Both the position numbers and the translations under genes were made by a program. This document shows, one piece after another, positions 16,243-25,715 of a stretch of 64,000 nucleotides of DNA (positions within the stretch are counted from its first letter, which is position 1; the number at the start of each line of letters is the position of its first letter). The notes below the pieces were generated by a model. It was not told the origin of the DNA. It ran no database searches and saw only the letters and a list, made by a program, of their open reading frames with translations. Origin of the DNA: Lactobacillus bombicola (GTDB lineage Bacteria > Bacillota > Bacilli > Lactobacillales > Lactobacillaceae); assembly GCF_900112665.1 (NCBI RefSeq), contig NZ_FOMN01000003.1, positions 1-64,000 on the forward strand, in the 5' to 3' direction.

Positions 16243-17490
16243 TTAAACTAAGTCATGGAAAAGTCCAACCGCATAATTAGCGGCATCAAAATCTGCTAAG
16301 TCACTAGCTTTTTCTCCTAGGCCAACTAATTTAACCGGCAATTTCATTTCATTTCTAATTGCTAACACTACTCCCCCTTTAGATGAACCATCTAACTTAG
16401 TTAAAACTAAACCCGTTAATTTGGTCGTTTTATCAAAATCTTTTGCCTGCAAAAGTGCATTTTGTCCAGTTGAGCCATCTAAAACTAGTAAAGTTTCAGT
16501 TGGTTCATTAGGCGCTAACTTTTTTATAGTCCGTTCAATTTTTTCTAGCTCATTCATCAGATTCTTCTTATTTTGTAGACGCCCCGCCGTATCAACCAAC
16601 AAATAGTCTGCTTGCTCTTTAATTGCTTTTGCAGTTGCGTCAAAGACTACCGAAGCAGGATCAGCTTGATCTTTACCGGTTACAACTGGCGCATCAACTC
16701 GTTTGCCCCATTCAACAAGTTGCTCAACAGCACCTGCCCTAAAAGTATCAGCAGCAGCTAGTACAACTGTTTTGCCCTCGTCTTTGAAGCGCTTAGCTAA
16801 TTTACCAATGGTAGTAGTCTTGCCTGCACCATTTACACCAACAAAAAGATAAATGTTAAGCTGTCCATCATCGTGTACACGTAACTGCTCATTTTCGCTA
16901 TCACCATTTTGGTCATAAAGATCGACTAACTTCTCAACAATTACTTTCTTTAAATCATCACGTGATTTAGCTTTTTGTAATTTTGCTTCATCACGCAACT
17001 CATTTGTTAGATTTTCAGCTGTTTCATAGCCCACATCCGATTCGATTAATAGTTCTTCTAAGTCATCAAAAAAATCTTCATCTACAGTTCGAAATTGGGC
17101 AAAAAATTTATTTAAACGCGCACCAAAACCTTTGTTAGTTTTTTCAAGTCCCTTTTCGTATAAGTCAGCATTATTAGCAGCGTTATATTCACTTGCTGGT
17201 ATTTGTGCCGTACTCGGATCAAGATTTGCTTCAGCATCCGTTTTTGTTGTGATTGTACTCTCTTTTACCGCTGAGTCTGAAATAGCAGTAGCTGTTTTAA
17301 AATCAGCTTCTTTTTTGGCATTTACCTTTTTCTTTTCGTTATCAAGAGCTTGTTTAGCTTGATCATCATTCACAGATGACAAAGCATCATCAGCTTCAAC
17401 ATCTACTACCGTATTAGTCGGCTTTTCTTTATTTTTTTCGTCATCATTATTACCAAACAGTGACTTTTTGATTTTATTGAATAATCCCAA
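16243..17490 (-). CDS. ftsY: Signal recognition particle receptor FtsY
   Basis: The 415-residue SRP receptor GTPase docks Ffh-ribosome complexes at the membrane. An acidic, low-complexity A domain (about residues 1-110) precedes the N domain and the G domain, with GVNGAGKTTTIGKLAK (about 218-233), DTFRAGA, DTAGRLQNK and TKLDGSSKGG. It begins with TTG at 17490, 2 bases after the smc stop, with GAGG upstream inside the smc end. The rnc-smc-ftsY order is classical in Firmicutes. The A domain is poorly conserved, as usual. Confidence 0.97.
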   Translation of the reverse strand: MGLFNKIKKSLFGNNDDEKNKEKPTNTVVDVEADDALSSVNDDQAKQALDNEKKKVNAKKEADFKTATAISDSAVKESTITTKTDAEANLDPSTAQIPASEYNAANNADLYEKGLEKTNKGFGARLNKFFAQFRTVDEDFFDDLEELLIESDVGYETAENLTNELRDEAKLQKAKSRDDLKKVIVEKLVDLYDQNGDSENEQLRVHDDGQLNIYLFVGVNGAGKTTTIGKLAKRFKDEGKTVVLAAADTFRAGAVEQLVEWGKRVDAPVVTGKDQADPASVVFDATAKAIKEQADYLLVDTAGRLQNKKNLMNELEKIERTIKKLAPNEPTETLLVLDGSTGQNALLQAKDFDKTTKLTGLVLTKLDGSSKGGVVLAIRNEMKLPVKLVGLGEKASDLADFDAANYAVGLFHDLV

Positions 17491-17492
17491 TC

Positions 17493-20400
17493 CTAATTTA
17501 CCTCATTTTTTAATTCTTTTAATGAAACTGACAAAACTTGTGAAACGCCAGATTCTTGCATTACAACTCCATATAATTGATCAGCACGTTCCATGGTACC
17601 ACGCCGATGAGTAATAACAATAAATTGCGTGTGCATATCGTATTTTTCTAAAAACTGTGCAAAACGAGTCACATTGGCATCATCAAGTGCCGCTTCAACT
17701 TCATCTAATACACAAAAAGGAACCGGTTTAACCTTTAACATTGCAAATAGCAACGTAATAGCTGTTAAAGCTCGTTCTCCACCAGATAATAAGCTAAGTT
17801 GCTGTAATTTCTTACCTGGTGGCTGGGCTACTATTTCAACTCCAGTAGTTAATAAATCATCTGGGTTGGTTAAAACAAGCTTAGCATTTCCTCCCCCAAA
17901 CACAACTGGAAAAAGAGTAGCAAAACTTTTAGCAACTGCTGTAAAGGTCTGATTAAACCTAGTTGAAACTTCTTGATCTAGTTCCGCCATTGATTGACGC
18001 AAATTATCACGGCCCTTTAACAAATCATTTTGCTGATTATTAAGAAAATCATAACGTTTTTTAACTTCATCATATTCCTCAATAGATTTTAAATTAACTG
18101 GACCAATTTCTGCAATTGACATTTGATGAAGTTTAACACTTTTTTGCAGTTGTTCCCTAGTAGTTGCATCATTTTCACCTTCAGCTTGAGCCAATGCTGC
18201 TTCATAAGTTAAAGCATAATCCTCACTAAGCTGACCAAGACACTGATCAATTTTACTATTTAATTGAGCGATTTGAACTGAAAGATCTTCTTGCTCTCCT
18301 GCCGCGTCTTTACGTAAGTCATAATTTCGGCTAGCTACTTGATCAAGTTGGTTAATTTTTGCATCAAATTGTCCCAAATGAGAACTCAAACTATTTAATT
18401 GCTCTTGCAGTTTAGTTTGCTGCAGAGTGCTCTGCTCTTTTTCAATTTTCATTTGCTGCTTTTTATCTTGATCTACTGCGCCACTTTGAATGATTGTCTC
18501 TAACTTTTTAGTTAATACGCTAATTTGCTTTTGGTGATGGGTTAAATCATGCTGCTTTTCTTCTTGTTGTTTAGATAAATTTTCTAACTTATTGCTAAAA
18601 ACAGCGATTTGTGGATCTACTTCGGCTAGCTTAGCTTGAACTTCTTGATTTAATTCGGTAAAGTTTTTTATCTTGTCCTGAGTTTTTTCAATTTCAACTT
18701 TTTGTTGATGGATTTTTTTAATTAATTTTACCTTTTGCTTTTCGGCAATATTAAGCTTTTCTTTAATATCTATTCTTTGCTGTGCTCGTTCTTCTTGACG
18801 AGCTTCAAATAATTTTTTAGCCGCTTTAAGCCGCTTTACTTCCTTTTCTTGATTTTGATATGAAAGTACTGCTTCATTCAAGTCTTGACTACATTTTTGC
18901 TTTTGGGCCTCTAGCTGACTAATTTCTTGAGCTAAAGATTCATTTGTTACCGATAATACTGCAAAATCAGCTTGATTTTTTGCTAATTGCTCCTTCAACA
19001 TATCCATTGTTACTTTTAACTGATTAAGTTCAGTAACCGTTTGTAAGGGGGAATTGCTTTTTTGATTGCGGGCTCCCCCAGTCATTGACCCACCAGGAGA
19101 AATCACATCTCCATCAAGGGTCACTATGCGATACCGCGAGATTTGTTGCCGCAATTGCATTGCGTGATCAATTGTATCTACAATTATTGTACTTGCTAAA
19201 AGATAATTAATTGCTGCACTAATATCTTGCTTGGTAGTACTTGTTACTAGCTCACTTGCTATTCCTTGAAAGCCAGTATATGATTCCATCAGCCTGACGA
19301 CTGAAGTTGGGATTGCATGATTATTTAGTCCGTCTAAAGGCAAAAATGTCGCCCGTCCCGCATGACTTCTTTTTAATTGATTAATTGCATCTCTTGCACT
19401 AACATTGGTCGTAGTCACAAGGTCCTGAACACCTCCCCCTAGAGCAGTTGCCATTGCTGCTTCTAATTCAACTGGAAAAGAGATTAACTCACCTACTGCG
19501 CCAATAACACCAGGATACTTGTCTAAATTATTTAAAACATTTTTGACTCCAAAGTAATACCCTTCATGACGTTTACGAATATTTTCTAAAGCTTCATAGC
19601 GAGCACAAACTTGGCTGTATCGCTGACTGTTATCATTTAATACCTGGCGTAAACGCTCTAATTTACTTTTACTCTCAGCCTGTTGATCATTTAAAGCAGA
19701 TAGCTGCTTTTGCGCCGCTTGAAGTTTTTCTTTTAAAGCTTTTCCTTCACTACTGAGTCTTTCTAGCTCACTTGTTCCCTTTATTAATTGATCAGTCACA
19801 TCATCATTTTGATATGTACTATCATCGCTAGTTCTTTTTAATTCTGAATTAAGATAAACAATTTCATTATTATTTGAGGTTTGCTCTTGTAACAATTGAA
19901 TGTATTGCGCACGCAATTGCTCTAAATCTTTATTCATTTGAGCTGGATCTTGCTGCAAGCGATATGTTAGTTCGGTCCTTTTAGCATTTAATTCCTTTAA
20001 TTGTTGTTTCAAATCCTGTTCTGTTTTGCTTAAGTTCGCATAGTCTACCTGACAACTTTTAACTGATTTTTTTAAATTTGCTAATTCAGACTGATATTCC
20101 TTTTTCGTTGCTTCAGTGTATTGTTTACTCTGTTCAGCCACTTGTAAATTAGTATTAATATCAGAAAGTTTCTTTGTCAAAGCCAGTAATTCATTTTGAA
20201 TTTGTTCACGTTGATCATTAATTTGCTTATATTCATTTCTTTTAGCAGCTAACGCATTCTGAGATTCTTTTACTTCTCGGTCAAGCTTTGACAAAAGAAC
20301 TTGATTTTGTTTAGCCTTTTTCTGAAGCAAATGTTTTTGACTATCGATATTTTCAATTTCAAAAGCTAGTAATGTTTTTAGTTCTTTATCGAGACCATTC

Positions 20401-21056
20401 TTTTGAAACTGATATTCTTTTGCAAGAGAACTTTGCTCTTCTAAAGGCTCAATTCTTTGCTCTAGCTCTTTAACCAAATCATTAATTCTAATTAAATTAT
20501 CAGTTGTTTGCTCTAATTGAAGATTCGCTTGCTCTTTTTGCTTTTTAAAAGATAAAATACCAGCTGCTTCTTCAAACAAGCCACGCCGATTTTCGGGGCG
20601 CGAATTTAAAATTTGATCAACTCGTCCTTGAGAAATAATGGCTAAACTGTCTTGTGACACACCTAAGTCCATAAATAAATCACGGATATCGCGTTGACGT
20701 ACATTACGTTTATTAATTAAATATTCACTATCACCTGAACGCAAAATTCTTCTGGTAACGATCACCCTATTTGCTTCAAAATTCAAATCATGCTGTTGAT
20801 TATCAAAAATCAAGGAAACTTGAGCATAACTAGCTGATTTGCGAAACTCACTACCAGCAAAAATAACATCTTTCATATTAGAACCACGTAGTGATTTTGC
20901 ACTTGTTTCACCCATTACCCAACGGATGGCCTCAGTAATATTACTTTTCCCACTGCCGTTAGGACCAACAATGCCAGTAATTCCCGTATCGAATTTAATC
21001 GTTGTTTTTTCGGCAAATGATTTAAAACCATCAATAATAAGTTCCGTTAATGGCAC
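17493..21056 (-). CDS. smc: Chromosome partition protein Smc
   Basis: The 1187-residue SMC ATPase organises and segregates the chromosome with ScpA and ScpB. The N-terminal head has Walker A GPNGSGKSN (about residues 31-39). Two long coiled coils (about 165-500 and 670-1010) flank a hinge at about 510-665 with the glycine-rich GGGVQDLV and SPGGSMTGGARN. The C-terminal head carries the signature LSGGERALTAI and Walker B PFCVLDEVEAALDD. The start is GTG at 21056 behind GGGGGG. It lies 13 bases after rnc and 2 bases before ftsY. Length is typical and no domain is missing. Confidence 0.98.
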   Translation of the reverse strand: MPLTELIIDGFKSFAEKTTIKFDTGITGIVGPNGSGKSNITEAIRWVMGETSAKSLRGSNMKDVIFAGSEFRKSASYAQVSLIFDNQQHDLNFEANRVIVTRRILRSGDSEYLINKRNVRQRDIRDLFMDLGVSQDSLAIISQGRVDQILNSRPENRRGLFEEAAGILSFKKQKEQANLQLEQTTDNLIRINDLVKELEQRIEPLEEQSSLAKEYQFQKNGLDKELKTLLAFEIENIDSQKHLLQKKAKQNQVLLSKLDREVKESQNALAAKRNEYKQINDQREQIQNELLALTKKLSDINTNLQVAEQSKQYTEATKKEYQSELANLKKSVKSCQVDYANLSKTEQDLKQQLKELNAKRTELTYRLQQDPAQMNKDLEQLRAQYIQLLQEQTSNNNEIVYLNSELKRTSDDSTYQNDDVTDQLIKGTSELERLSSEGKALKEKLQAAQKQLSALNDQQAESKSKLERLRQVLNDNSQRYSQVCARYEALENIRKRHEGYYFGVKNVLNNLDKYPGVIGAVGELISFPVELEAAMATALGGGVQDLVTTTNVSARDAINQLKRSHAGRATFLPLDGLNNHAIPTSVVRLMESYTGFQGIASELVTSTTKQDISAAINYLLASTIIVDTIDHAMQLRQQISRYRIVTLDGDVISPGGSMTGGARNQKSNSPLQTVTELNQLKVTMDMLKEQLAKNQADFAVLSVTNESLAQEISQLEAQKQKCSQDLNEAVLSYQNQEKEVKRLKAAKKLFEARQEERAQQRIDIKEKLNIAEKQKVKLIKKIHQQKVEIEKTQDKIKNFTELNQEVQAKLAEVDPQIAVFSNKLENLSKQQEEKQHDLTHHQKQISVLTKKLETIIQSGAVDQDKKQQMKIEKEQSTLQQTKLQEQLNSLSSHLGQFDAKINQLDQVASRNYDLRKDAAGEQEDLSVQIAQLNSKIDQCLGQLSEDYALTYEAALAQAEGENDATTREQLQKSVKLHQMSIAEIGPVNLKSIEEYDEVKKRYDFLNNQQNDLLKGRDNLRQSMAELDQEVSTRFNQTFTAVAKSFATLFPVVFGGGNAKLVLTNPDDLLTTGVEIVAQPPGKKLQQLSLLSGGERALTAITLLFAMLKVKPVPFCVLDEVEAALDDANVTRFAQFLEKYDMHTQFIVITHRRGTMERADQLYGVVMQESGVSQVLSVSLKELKNEVN

Positions 21057-21069
21057 AAATTTATCCCCC

Positions 21070-21756
21070 CTAATTAAGTCTAGCTAAAGCAGCTCTTGCT
21101 GCATCCTGCTCGGCTGTTTTCTTATTATGCCCTTGCCCTTGCGCTAAAACATGACCATCCGCTTTTAATTGAACAGTAAAGCGTGAGGGAGTTTGTTCTT
21201 CTTTTAGTACTGTATATTCAATTTTAACGGGTCCATCTTGTTGTAAAAATTCTTGCAAATCAGTTTTATAATCACGAGAAGCATCAAATTTACCCGCATC
21301 AATTAGCGGATAAACAGTTAAACTTAGAAAATGTTCTACAGCATCCATTCCTTGATCAAGAAAAAGTGCCCCATTAAAAGCTTCAAAAACATCTTCTAAC
21401 AAAGTTTTGCGTGATCTGGCACTCGCTTTTTCTTCACCACGACCCAGATTTATTTCAGCAGGAAAGCCGAATTTATATGCAAATTCAGCAAAGCCCTCGG
21501 TGTCTACAATGTTTGAACGCATTCGTGTTAATTCGCCCTCATTTAAACTTGTAAAATTACGATATAAGTAATTGGAAATAGCTAATTCTAACACTGCATC
21601 CCCTAAAAATTCTAATTTTTCATAATCCCGAATCCCACTTTCAGGATGCTCATTGGCATAGGATGAATGTGTGAAAGCTTCTTCTAATAATTTTTTATTA
21701 TTAAACTTAATTTTATATTTTTCTGCTAATTGATTAATAAATTTCGAACTGACCAT
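21070..21756 (-). CDS. rnc: Ribonuclease III
   Basis: The 228-residue double-strand-specific endonuclease processes rRNA precursors and structured mRNAs. The catalytic domain (about 1-150) has the signature EKLEFLGDAVLELAISNYLY with the acidic metal-binding residues, then LLEDVFEAFNGALFLD. The double-stranded-RNA-binding domain (about 155-228) ends in GHNKKTAEQDAARAAL. First gene of the rnc-smc-ftsY-pepD unit, with an extended -10 promoter upstream. Confidence 0.98.
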   Translation of the reverse strand: MVSSKFINQLAEKYKIKFNNKKLLEEAFTHSSYANEHPESGIRDYEKLEFLGDAVLELAISNYLYRNFTSLNEGELTRMRSNIVDTEGFAEFAYKFGFPAEINLGRGEEKASARSRKTLLEDVFEAFNGALFLDQGMDAVEHFLSLTVYPLIDAGKFDASRDYKTDLQEFLQQDGPVKIEYTVLKEEQTPSRFTVQLKADGHVLAQGQGHNKKTAEQDAARAALARLN

Positions 21757-21779
21757 CTTATAAATTCCTTTCTTTATAA

Positions 21780-21788
21780 ATTATACCA
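21780..21788 (-). promoter_or_regulatory. rnc extended -10 promoter
   Basis: The minus strand carries TGGTATAAT, a perfect -10 box with the upstream TG extension, 24 bases before the rnc start. The -35 region is weak. Confidence 0.55.
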
Positions 21789-21804
21789 GTTTTTGGTACC
21801 TAAA

Positions 21805-21847
21805 ATAAAAAAGAAAACTATTACAACATTTATGCAATAGTTTTCTT
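21805..21847 (-). terminator. Terminator at the end of the oppA array
   Basis: A perfect 12-base stem (21811-21822 with 21836-21847) has a T-rich tail on the minus strand. It separates the first OppA gene from rnc. Confidence 0.88.
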
Positions 21848-21894
21848 AACTAATAAATCGCTTTTTCTAAATTATAAAAATGCCCCAACTTTAT

Positions 21895-23664
21895 TTACTT
21901 AACAAAACCTACATTGAACCACATTGGATGATCATAATTAATTTTTGACGGCTTTAATGAGTAACCTGTTAACTTGCTGTTTACTGCATCAATATTATAT
22001 TGATTATAAGTTGGTACGACATAAGCTTGATCAACCATATATTTTTGCCATTCATGGAATTTTTCCACCCGATATTTATGATCAAAGGCCTTTTGTGAAT
22101 CCATTTCTGCAATTAACTTGTTATTTTCCGGTGTAACGAATCTAGAATAATTTTGCATAGTTCCTTCACTATACAGCTGAGCCTGCGATGGTTCATCTGA
22201 TAAAGTCCAACCCGCCATGTAAACATCAATTCCCGGGGCATCATGCTGTACTTTATCATAGAAGGAATTGAACTCAGTTAAACGACCGCCAACCAACTTA
22301 ACATTCAAGCCAATCTTATTCCATTGTTGGATATAATTTTGCACAATTGGCTCTTGAATGGCATCACCGGACTTAGCTGCAAAATTAATAGTCAACGGTT
22401 TACCACTGGGCATTGTGCGCCATTTACCCTTCTTCTTATATCCAGCTTTATCTAAGATTTCATTGGCTTTTTTAAGGTTATAAGTATAACCTTTATTATT
22501 TTTATCAAAGTAGTCGCCATACTGGGCTGGTATTAAGGTAGGGATTTGGAAACTCAACCCATCTGTATAATGCTTATATACTTGATCCGTATTCATCGCA
22601 TAAGCCATAGCCTGACGCAAGTTCTTATCACCCATCTTGGCCTTTGGATTCATAACGTTCTTAGAATTTTTTGTATCCCATTTACCAACTTTGAAACCCA
22701 AATAGTAATATGCTAAAGGAATTTCGGCAATAAAGTTTACCTCTTTAGTATCTTTAACTTGCTTCCACTGGTTATTTACCACCCGCGCAATATCAAATTT
22801 ATGACTTTTAATTGCTTGTGAAGCTGAATTAGGTGACACTACTTGATAGATAATCTTATCTAGCTTTGGTTTACCACGCCAATAGTACTTGTTCGGTACC
22901 CAAGTTACTGATTGACCACGCACAACTTTTTGGACTTGGAATGGACCAAAAAGTAAAGGCTTTTTGCGAATTTTATCAGAAGACTCTAATTTAGTAAACG
23001 GAATATCCTTTAAATAGTGATACGGGGCTGCATTTTCCCAGATATATCCATTACCTACATATGCCATTCCTGGTTTTAATTCCTTGCAATGAATAATAAC
23101 AGTTCTCCCGTTTTCACCGTCAGGCATTTCAATTCCAGAAATTGTTTTTGCCTTGCCTTCGTGGTATTCTTTTAAGCCTTCAATTATATTAAATTGTGAT
23201 GAGTATCTTTCAGATTTAGTACCCTTATTTGCAATAATTTCATAAGCATATTCAATGTCCTTAGCAGTAACTTGCTTACCATCTGACCATTTTACGCCCT
23301 TTTTAACGGTGATTGTTACTGTCTTAGCTTTACGGTTCAGTCTTAAAGTCGCTGCTCCTTTGTCATTGATTTTATAATGATCATCAGTGTCAAACAAGGA
23401 CTCTTGACCAGGACTCATTACATCAGCATCAGGCTGACTCATTTGTAATTCTTCATTAAAAATACCGGTAAATGGGGTGTCCATTTCCTCAGCCACTTTT
23501 AAGGTACCACCTTGCTTAGTATCCTTAATCGGTGTTTCTACAGGAAACTTACTCGCCGTTTTGGCCCCCTCACTATTAGTACCATTGCCCTTGCCACAAG
23601 CTGCCAGAGTTAAGGTAGCAGTACTGATAAGTCCAATTGAACCTAATATTTTTATTTTGTTCAT
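21895..23664 (-). CDS. oppA: Oligopeptide-binding lipoprotein OppA, copy 1
   Basis: The 589-residue extracellular peptide receptor belongs to solute-binding family 5. The signal peptide ends in the lipobox LAAC (Cys23), where lipid anchors it to the membrane. The SBP_bac_5 core spans about residues 75-560, including VKKGVKWSDGKQVTAKDIEYA and LRQAMAYAMNTDQ (each part of the family core). It hands oligopeptides to OppBC. It is the last of four tandem paralogues in transcription direction and has its own candidate promoter. It is strikingly similar to copy 2, with long near-identical DNA stretches in the C-terminal half. Divergence is concentrated in patches, such as residues lining the binding pocket, suggesting receptors for different peptides. 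Confidence 0.95.
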   Translation of the reverse strand: MNKIKILGSIGLISTATLTLAACGKGNGTNSEGAKTASKFPVETPIKDTKQGGTLKVAEEMDTPFTGIFNEELQMSQPDADVMSPGQESLFDTDDHYKINDKGAATLRLNRKAKTVTITVKKGVKWSDGKQVTAKDIEYAYEIIANKGTKSERYSSQFNIIEGLKEYHEGKAKTISGIEMPDGENGRTVIIHCKELKPGMAYVGNGYIWENAAPYHYLKDIPFTKLESSDKIRKKPLLFGPFQVQKVVRGQSVTWVPNKYYWRGKPKLDKIIYQVVSPNSASQAIKSHKFDIARVVNNQWKQVKDTKEVNFIAEIPLAYYYLGFKVGKWDTKNSKNVMNPKAKMGDKNLRQAMAYAMNTDQVYKHYTDGLSFQIPTLIPAQYGDYFDKNNKGYTYNLKKANEILDKAGYKKKGKWRTMPSGKPLTINFAAKSGDAIQEPIVQNYIQQWNKIGLNVKLVGGRLTEFNSFYDKVQHDAPGIDVYMAGWTLSDEPSQAQLYSEGTMQNYSRFVTPENNKLIAEMDSQKAFDHKYRVEKFHEWQKYMVDQAYVVPTYNQYNIDAVNSKLTGYSLKPSKINYDHPMWFNVGFVK

Positions 23665-23713
23665 AATTGAAGTTACTCCTTCATTATTTAATATTTTATA
23701 ATCTTTTAATTTA

Positions 23714-23741
23714 ATATTATCACTTAATGTTAATTTTTCAA
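23714..23741 (-). promoter_or_regulatory. Candidate promoter of oppA copy 1
   Basis: A -35 box TTGAAA (23736-23741) and a -10 box TAATAT (23714-23719) with a 16-base spacer, downstream of the copy 2 terminator. Confidence 0.5.
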
Positions 23742-23762
23742 CTTTTTATTATAATTTTGCAA

Positions 23763-23791
23763 ACAAAAAAACTCGAGCATTGCTCGAGTTT
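23763..23791 (-). terminator. Terminator of oppA copy 2
   Basis: AAACTCGAGC (23769-23778) pairs perfectly with GCTCGAGTTT (23782-23791) around a 3-base loop. It is followed on the minus strand by a T run. Confidence 0.9.
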
Positions 23792-23808
23792 CCTTTATTA
23801 ACCGTAAA

Positions 23809-25581
23809 TTACTTAGTATACGCAACTTGGTACCATAATGGATGACCATTATTAGTTTTTGATGGTTTCAAAGAGTAGCCAGTTAACTTATTGTTTACTG
23901 CATCTATCTGGTATTCATTATAAGTTGGCACGACATAAGCTTGATCAACCATGTATTTTTGCCATTCATGGAATTTTTCCACCCGATATTTATGATCAAA
24001 GGCCTTTTGTGAATCCATTTCTGCAATTAACTTGTTATTTTCTGGTGTAACAAATCTAGAATAGTTTGACATTGTTCCTTCACTATACATTTGATTTTGT
24101 GATGGCTCACTTGATAGACTCCAGCCAGCCATAAACATATCAACCTTAGGATCATCATGCTGTACTTTATCATAGAAGGAATTGAACTCAGTTAAACGAC
24201 CACCAACCAACTTAACATTCAAGCCAATCTTATTCCATTGTTGGATATAATTTTGCACAATTGGCTCTTGAATGGCATTACCAGACATTGCCATAAAGTT
24301 AATGGTTAATGGTTTGCCATTTGGCGTTGTACGCCATTTACCCTTCTTCTTATATCCAGCTTTATCTAAGATTTCATTGGCTTTCTTAAGGTTATAAGTA
24401 TAACCTTTGTTACTCTTATCAAAGTAATCACCAAATTGGGCTGGAATTAAGGTAGGAATTTGGAAACTTAACCCATCTGTATAATGCTTATATACTTGAT
24501 CCGTATTCATCGCATAAGCCATGGCCTGACGCAAGTTCTTATCACCCATCTTGGCCTTTGGATTCATAACGTTCTTAGATTTTTTAGCATCCCATTTACC
24601 AACTTTAAAAGCCACATACCGGTAGCCTAGTGGAACTTGGGCCACAAAATCTACATCCTTAGTATCTTTGACTTGTTTCCATTGACTATTTACAACACGT
24701 GCTACATCAAATTTATGACTCTTAATTGCTTGTGAAGCTGAATTAGGTGACACTACTTGATAGATAATCTTATCTAGCTTTGGTTTACCACGCCAATAGT
24801 ACTTGTTCGGTACCCAAGTTACTGATTGACCACGCACAATTTTTTGGACTTGAAATGGCCCGAAAAATAGTGGATTTTTTCTAATCTTATCAGAAGATTC
24901 TAATTTATCGAAAGGAATGTCTTTTAAATAGTGATATGGCGCTGCCGCTTCCCAAATAAAACCATTACCACTGTTAGTCATACCCGGTTTTAATTCTTTA
25001 CAATGTAAAACTACAGTTCTTCCATTTTCACCATCAGGCATTTCAATTCCGGAAATTGTTTTTGCCTTACCTTCATGGTATTCAGCCATTCCATTGATAA
25101 TATTAAATTGGGATGAATAACGCTGTGACTTAGTGCCCTTATTAGCAATAATTTCATAAGCATATTCAATGTCCTTAGCAGTAACTTGCTTACCATCTGA
25201 CCATTTTACGCCCTTTTTAACGGTAATCGTTACTGTTTTAGCTTGACGGTTAAGTTTTAAAGTCGCTGCTCCTTTGTCATTGATTTTATAATGGTCATCA
25301 GTATCAAAGAGAGTTTCCGATCCAGGACTCATTACATCGGCATCAGGCTGACTCATTTGTAATTCTTCATTAAAAATTCCAGTAAATGGCGTATCCGTTT
25401 CTTCAGCTACCTTTAAGGTACCACCTTGCTTAGCATCCTTAACAGCCGTTTCTGTAGGAAACTTACTTGCTGTTTTAGCGCCCTCATTACTAGTATTATT
25501 GCCACCTTTGCCACAAGCTACTAAAGTCAAAGCAGCGGCACTAACAAGTCCAATTGAACTTAAAATATTTCTTTTTTTCAT
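23809..25581 (-). CDS. oppA: Oligopeptide-binding lipoprotein OppA, copy 2
   Basis: The 590-residue family-5 peptide-binding lipoprotein has a signal peptide ending LVAC (Cys23). I set the start at the ATG at 25581, 9 bases after AAGGAG, rather than at an in-frame ATG six codons upstream. It is the closest relative of copy 1. The segment from about residue 330 to the end is almost the same in both, including KMGDKNLRQAMAYAMNTDQ and NYIQQWNKIGLNVKLVGGR. It carries its own promoter and terminator, so it can be expressed apart from the transporter genes. The peptide preference is unknown. Confidence 0.95.
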   Translation of the reverse strand: MKKRNILSSIGLVSAAALTLVACGKGGNNTSNEGAKTASKFPTETAVKDAKQGGTLKVAEETDTPFTGIFNEELQMSQPDADVMSPGSETLFDTDDHYKINDKGAATLKLNRQAKTVTITVKKGVKWSDGKQVTAKDIEYAYEIIANKGTKSQRYSSQFNIINGMAEYHEGKAKTISGIEMPDGENGRTVVLHCKELKPGMTNSGNGFIWEAAAPYHYLKDIPFDKLESSDKIRKNPLFFGPFQVQKIVRGQSVTWVPNKYYWRGKPKLDKIIYQVVSPNSASQAIKSHKFDVARVVNSQWKQVKDTKDVDFVAQVPLGYRYVAFKVGKWDAKKSKNVMNPKAKMGDKNLRQAMAYAMNTDQVYKHYTDGLSFQIPTLIPAQFGDYFDKSNKGYTYNLKKANEILDKAGYKKKGKWRTTPNGKPLTINFMAMSGNAIQEPIVQNYIQQWNKIGLNVKLVGGRLTEFNSFYDKVQHDDPKVDMFMAGWSLSSEPSQNQMYSEGTMSNYSRFVTPENNKLIAEMDSQKAFDHKYRVEKFHEWQKYMVDQAYVVPTYNEYQIDAVNNKLTGYSLKPSKTNNGHPLWYQVAYTK

Positions 25582-25640
25582 AATAGACAACTCCTTCACA
25601 TATAAAGTGATTGAAGTTTCTAGAACAAGTTAACGACTGA

Positions 25641-25668
25641 ATTTTAACATTTTTACTTTAATATGCAA
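25641..25668 (-). promoter_or_regulatory. Promoter of oppA copy 2
   Basis: A -35 box TTGCAT (25663-25668) and a -10 box TAAAAT (25641-25646) with a 16-base spacer. The -10 region and the following TTAACTTGTTCT are shared with the copy 3 promoter. Confidence 0.6.
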
Positions 25669-25715
25669 AGAAATATTTTATAAATTATTCATTAATCTAT
25701 GAATTAAATCAAAAT

